From the NCBI RefSeq assembly GCF_037976325.1, contig NZ_CP150265.1, positions 3,095,501 through 3,159,500 of the forward strand: DNA of 64,000 nt, in the 5' to 3' direction. Source of the DNA: Paenibacillus sp. FSL K6-3182. Its GTDB lineage: Bacteria > Bacillota > Bacilli > Paenibacillales > Paenibacillaceae. Below, one piece after another: positions 61,950-64,000 of the stretch (the stretch's first letter is position 1; each line of letters opens with the position of its first letter). The position numbers and the translations under genes were made by a program. The notes beneath the pieces were generated by a model. It did no database searches. It had not been told where the DNA came from and saw nothing but the letters and a program-made list of their open reading frames with translations.

Positions 61950-62597
61950 TTATACATTAGCCATATGGTATAACGGCATAAGCGTTTTATAAGTGGAGGA
62001 AGTAAGCTCAAGCAGTGCATCGCCGTCTTTGAGAATCGGATCGCTCGCTTGCACATGACGGCCGATAAGCAGTTCAGCTTTCTGAACATCACGGAAACGA
62101 ACGAGCGCATCGTTCCAATCTTGTTTTGACATCGTACTGACAGCGGTGGACTCTTTTTTCATATGATCAAGTGAAAGCACATAATCCTTAGGTACATTTG
62201 CAATAACTTCATCAATTTGGTTCAGAAAGGCCGTTGCGATATTGGATTTATGAGGAACCTCGTAAATGAGTGCAAACCACATAAATAGATGATCATCAAA
62301 CAATCCAAGCTGAAAATGCGGATGTGCCTTGTAGCCGCGTTTGCTAGCGCAAATGGCGAGCCAAGTATCCTTTGGCGGATTCACTTTACGACGAGCATGC
62401 CTTGCAACATGCAAGTACATTTCATTGCCGGCATGAACAGCTGCATCGACGCTGAGCTGCTCGCCGATCGCTCGGAATTTAGGCTGAATCTGATTTTGGA
62501 TAGCAGCCATACGCTCCTCAAGCCCTTGAAGCGCAAAAACATCGAAATCGGCTTGTGTAAAGCCAACAAGCTGGGTAGAAGTAGTCTGTGTTGTCAT
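61950..62597 (-). CDS. yktB: DUF1054-family protein (YktB-like)
   Basis: A 215-residue protein with the YktB pattern: FTQADFDVFALQGLEERM, VNPPKDTWLAICASKRGYKA, HPHFQLGLFDDHLFMWFALI and FLNQIDEV. The ATG at 62597 is chosen because AAGGAGAT lies about nine bases upstream; a TTG at 62615 precedes it. A cytoplasmic protein of unknown function. Confidence 0.88.
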   Translation of the reverse strand: MTTQTTSTQLVGFTQADFDVFALQGLEERMAAIQNQIQPKFRAIGEQLSVDAAVHAGNEMYLHVARHARRKVNPPKDTWLAICASKRGYKAHPHFQLGLFDDHLFMWFALIYEVPHKSNIATAFLNQIDEVIANVPKDYVLSLDHMKKESTAVSTMSKQDWNDALVRFRDVQKAELLIGRHVQASDPILKDGDALLELTSSTYKTLMPLYHMANV

Positions 62598-62623
62598 TAA
62601 ATTAATCTCCTTCAATCAAACAA

Positions 62624-63265
62624 TTATTGGTGCAATAATTTCAAATAAAAAATGGCGATTTGCGTTCGGTCTCGAAGCTCGAGTTTATTAAGTATTTCAG
62701 TAATATAATTTTTAATTGTACCTTCGCTTAAGAAAAGGGTAGCGGCAATTTCTTTATTGGATTGACCGTCCGCAATCAGACGAACAATTTGTACCTCAGC
62801 TTGTGTAAGTCCTGAAATCATTACTGATTTGGTTGAATCGGCTCGTGGCGTCTCCAGCATCCCAGCCAATTTACGGGCGATGTCGGGATGGATCAGCACA
62901 GAACCCTCATGAACAGTCTTTATGCCGCTTATAATACGGCTTGGCGGTACATTTTTGAGCAAATAGCCGTTGGCTCCGTTTCGGATGGCTTGCGCGATGT
63001 ACTCGTCATCATCAAATGTCGTCAAAATAAGCACGGCAGGTGGGGGATCAAGTGCGCGAAGCAGCTTCGTTCCTTCCACACCATCGCAGAGCGGCATTCG
63101 AATATCCATTAGCACGACATCGACGGGATGTTGGCGGGCAAATTGTTCAGCCTCCAGACCGTTTGCACAAACGCCAGCGACATGCAATTCGTTATCCAAT
63201 CCTAAAATAACGTTCATGCTCTCTCGAATAAAAGGATCATCATCCACTATCAGCACTTCAATCAT
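62624..63265 (-). CDS. NarL/LuxR-family response regulator
   Basis: The 213-residue protein has a receiver domain (EVLIVDDDPFIRESM, phosphoacceptor in DVVLMDIRMPLCDG near Asp54, the Thr in LTTFDDDEY and Lys in GYLLKNV) and a LuxR helix-turn-helix (LTQAEVQIVRLIADGQSNKE, LFLSEGTIKNYI). The ATG at 63265 follows GGAGAG; an upstream in-frame ATG at 63283 precedes that site. Its kinase is encoded just upstream. Targets are unknown. Confidence 0.92.
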   Translation of the reverse strand: MIEVLIVDDDPFIRESMNVILGLDNELHVAGVCANGLEAEQFARQHPVDVVLMDIRMPLCDGVEGTKLLRALDPPPAVLILTTFDDDEYIAQAIRNGANGYLLKNVPPSRIISGIKTVHEGSVLIHPDIARKLAGMLETPRADSTKSVMISGLTQAEVQIVRLIADGQSNKEIAATLFLSEGTIKNYITEILNKLELRDRTQIAIFYLKLLHQ

Positions 63266-63306
63266 TTGCTCAAATCTCTCCATTTCTAAAAAGAGCAGAA
63301 TCGTCG

Positions 63307-64000
63307 TTAACCGCCAAGCAGCGGAAGTGTTGTCGTTATTGAGAACTGATCGGCCTTCTGCCAGTCCATTTGGCCCCCAATTAAGGCAATCCGCTCTCGC
63401 ATCCCCTTCATGCCAAGTCCAGCTTCGATAGGCTCGTCGGGCAAGCTGCCGTTATTGGATACAGTCAGCGCTACGTACGCAGTTAAAAAATTTAAAGTAA
63501 CCGAAACCGACGTCGCTTTTCCATGCCGAACAGCATTCGTAATCGCTTCTTGGGCATTTTTGAATAAAATGAGCTCGATGCTGGGGTAAAGCGGTCTGGG
63601 ATGACCCGTTACATGGAAGCTTACGAATATGCCTAGAGCAGAAGCGGATTCTTCAACCAGACGGTCGAGGGCATATTGCCTAACGTCCTTTTCCGCATCT
63701 GATGCAAGTCTTCGTACCGTTCTGCGCATCAGCTCCATGCTGTCCTGCAGCTGATCACGCATTTGCTCAACCGTGCTGCGAGCTCTTGCGGTATCTGCAT
63801 CGAATAAATGCAAAGCCGCTTCGGACATCATTTTGACGCGAATGAGGCGGTGCCCCAAATCATCATGAATATCTTTGGCGATGCGGTTTCGCTCTTCGAT
63901 CTGGGCTTGATACTCAACCTGCAAAGCGTAATCCTGCATTCTGCGCCTGGCTGAGTCAAGCTCTGCATGGCTGGCAGCAAGTGCTCCGTATAAATCTTCT
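63307..64000 (-). CDS. Two-component sensor histidine kinase, HisKA_3 type (5' part outside the window)
   Basis: The C-terminal part of a NarX/LiaS/DesK-class kinase. The phosphoacceptor histidine lies in ERNRIAKDIHDDLGHRLIR, and the ATPase domain has KNAQEAITNAVRHGKAT and GLGMKGMRERIALIGG. The reading frame stays open from an internal ATG at 63939 to the window edge, so the N-terminal sensor and membrane part lie beyond 64000. It is co-oriented with the response regulator and surely its partner. The signal cannot be judged from this part. Confidence 0.9.
   Translation of the reverse strand, partial: EDLYGALAASHAELDSARRRMQDYALQVEYQAQIEERNRIAKDIHDDLGHRLIRVKMMSEAALHLFDADTARARSTVEQMRDQLQDSMELMRRTVRRLASDAEKDVRQYALDRLVEESASALGIFVSFHVTGHPRPLYPSIELILFKNAQEAITNAVRHGKATSVSVTLNFLTAYVALTVSNNGSLPDEPIEAGLGMKGMRERIALIGGQMDWQKADQFSITTTLPLLGG

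Overview
The window looks like chromosomal DNA of an endospore-forming Firmicute of the Paenibacillaceae type (Paenibacillus or a close relative). This rests on gene content and order: murA-divIB-ftsA-ftsZ, then spoIIGA-sigE-sigG, then the ylmC-ylmD-ylmE-sepF-ylmG-ylmH-divIVA-ileS cluster, lspA-ylyB, and one pyrimidine operon. Strong AGGAGG-type ribosome sites, frequent TTG and GTG starts, a T-box leader and a PyrR attenuator support the same placement. Species was assigned by family recognition only; no database was searched.

Layout. 1-4.9 kb: the end of the division and cell wall cluster (murA, divIB, ftsA, ftsZ). 4.9-5.8 kb: an array of 112-bp hairpin-bearing tandem repeats, followed by a reverse-strand PD-(D/E)XK (DUF559-like) gene whose leader contains a terminator. 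6.9-9.6 kb: the sporulation genes spoIIGA, sigE and sigG. 9.6-10.7 kb: a reverse TetR-DUF3995 pair. 10.8-18.5 kb: ylmC to ileS, interrupted by a 38-bp hairpin repeat array and containing a T-box. 18.7-22.8 kb: DUF5665, yteA, lspA, ylyB and dapL. 22.8-31.9 kb: a PyrR-attenuated pyrR-pyrB-pyrC-carA-carB-pyrF-pyrE operon. 32-33.8 kb: a chemoreceptor. 33.9-41 kb: a five-gene ABC system (ATPase, lipoprotein adaptor, FtsX-like permease, second ATPase with an AbrB-like tail, solute-binding lipoprotein). 41.1-42.4 kb: an RNA-ligase-like protein and three tRNAs (fMet, Ile-CAT, Leu-TAA). 42.5-54.7 kb: mostly single genes, including an RNase H-like protein, udg, an SLH/PrcB protein, tRNA-Val, an HxlR/oxidoreductase pair, a Spo0E-like phosphatase, a SigD-type yjfB gene, DUF proteins and speA. 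54.8-64 kb: transport and regulation (MFS, a TetR-controlled ABC-2 exporter, an RND pump, and a response regulator/histidine kinase pair cut by the window end).

How the parts fit. The first 18 kb joins cell division to sporulation. Candidate SigH promoters precede both ftsA and divIVA, a Spo0A-type wide-spaced promoter precedes spoIIGA, and a SigF-like promoter precedes sigG. The pyr operon carries the UMP pathway except for dihydroorotate dehydrogenase. The least explained items are the 112-bp array beside the nuclease-like gene, the leader terminator of that gene, the 38-bp hairpin array, and the five-gene ABC system with its AbrB-fused ATPase and glycine-rich permease linker.
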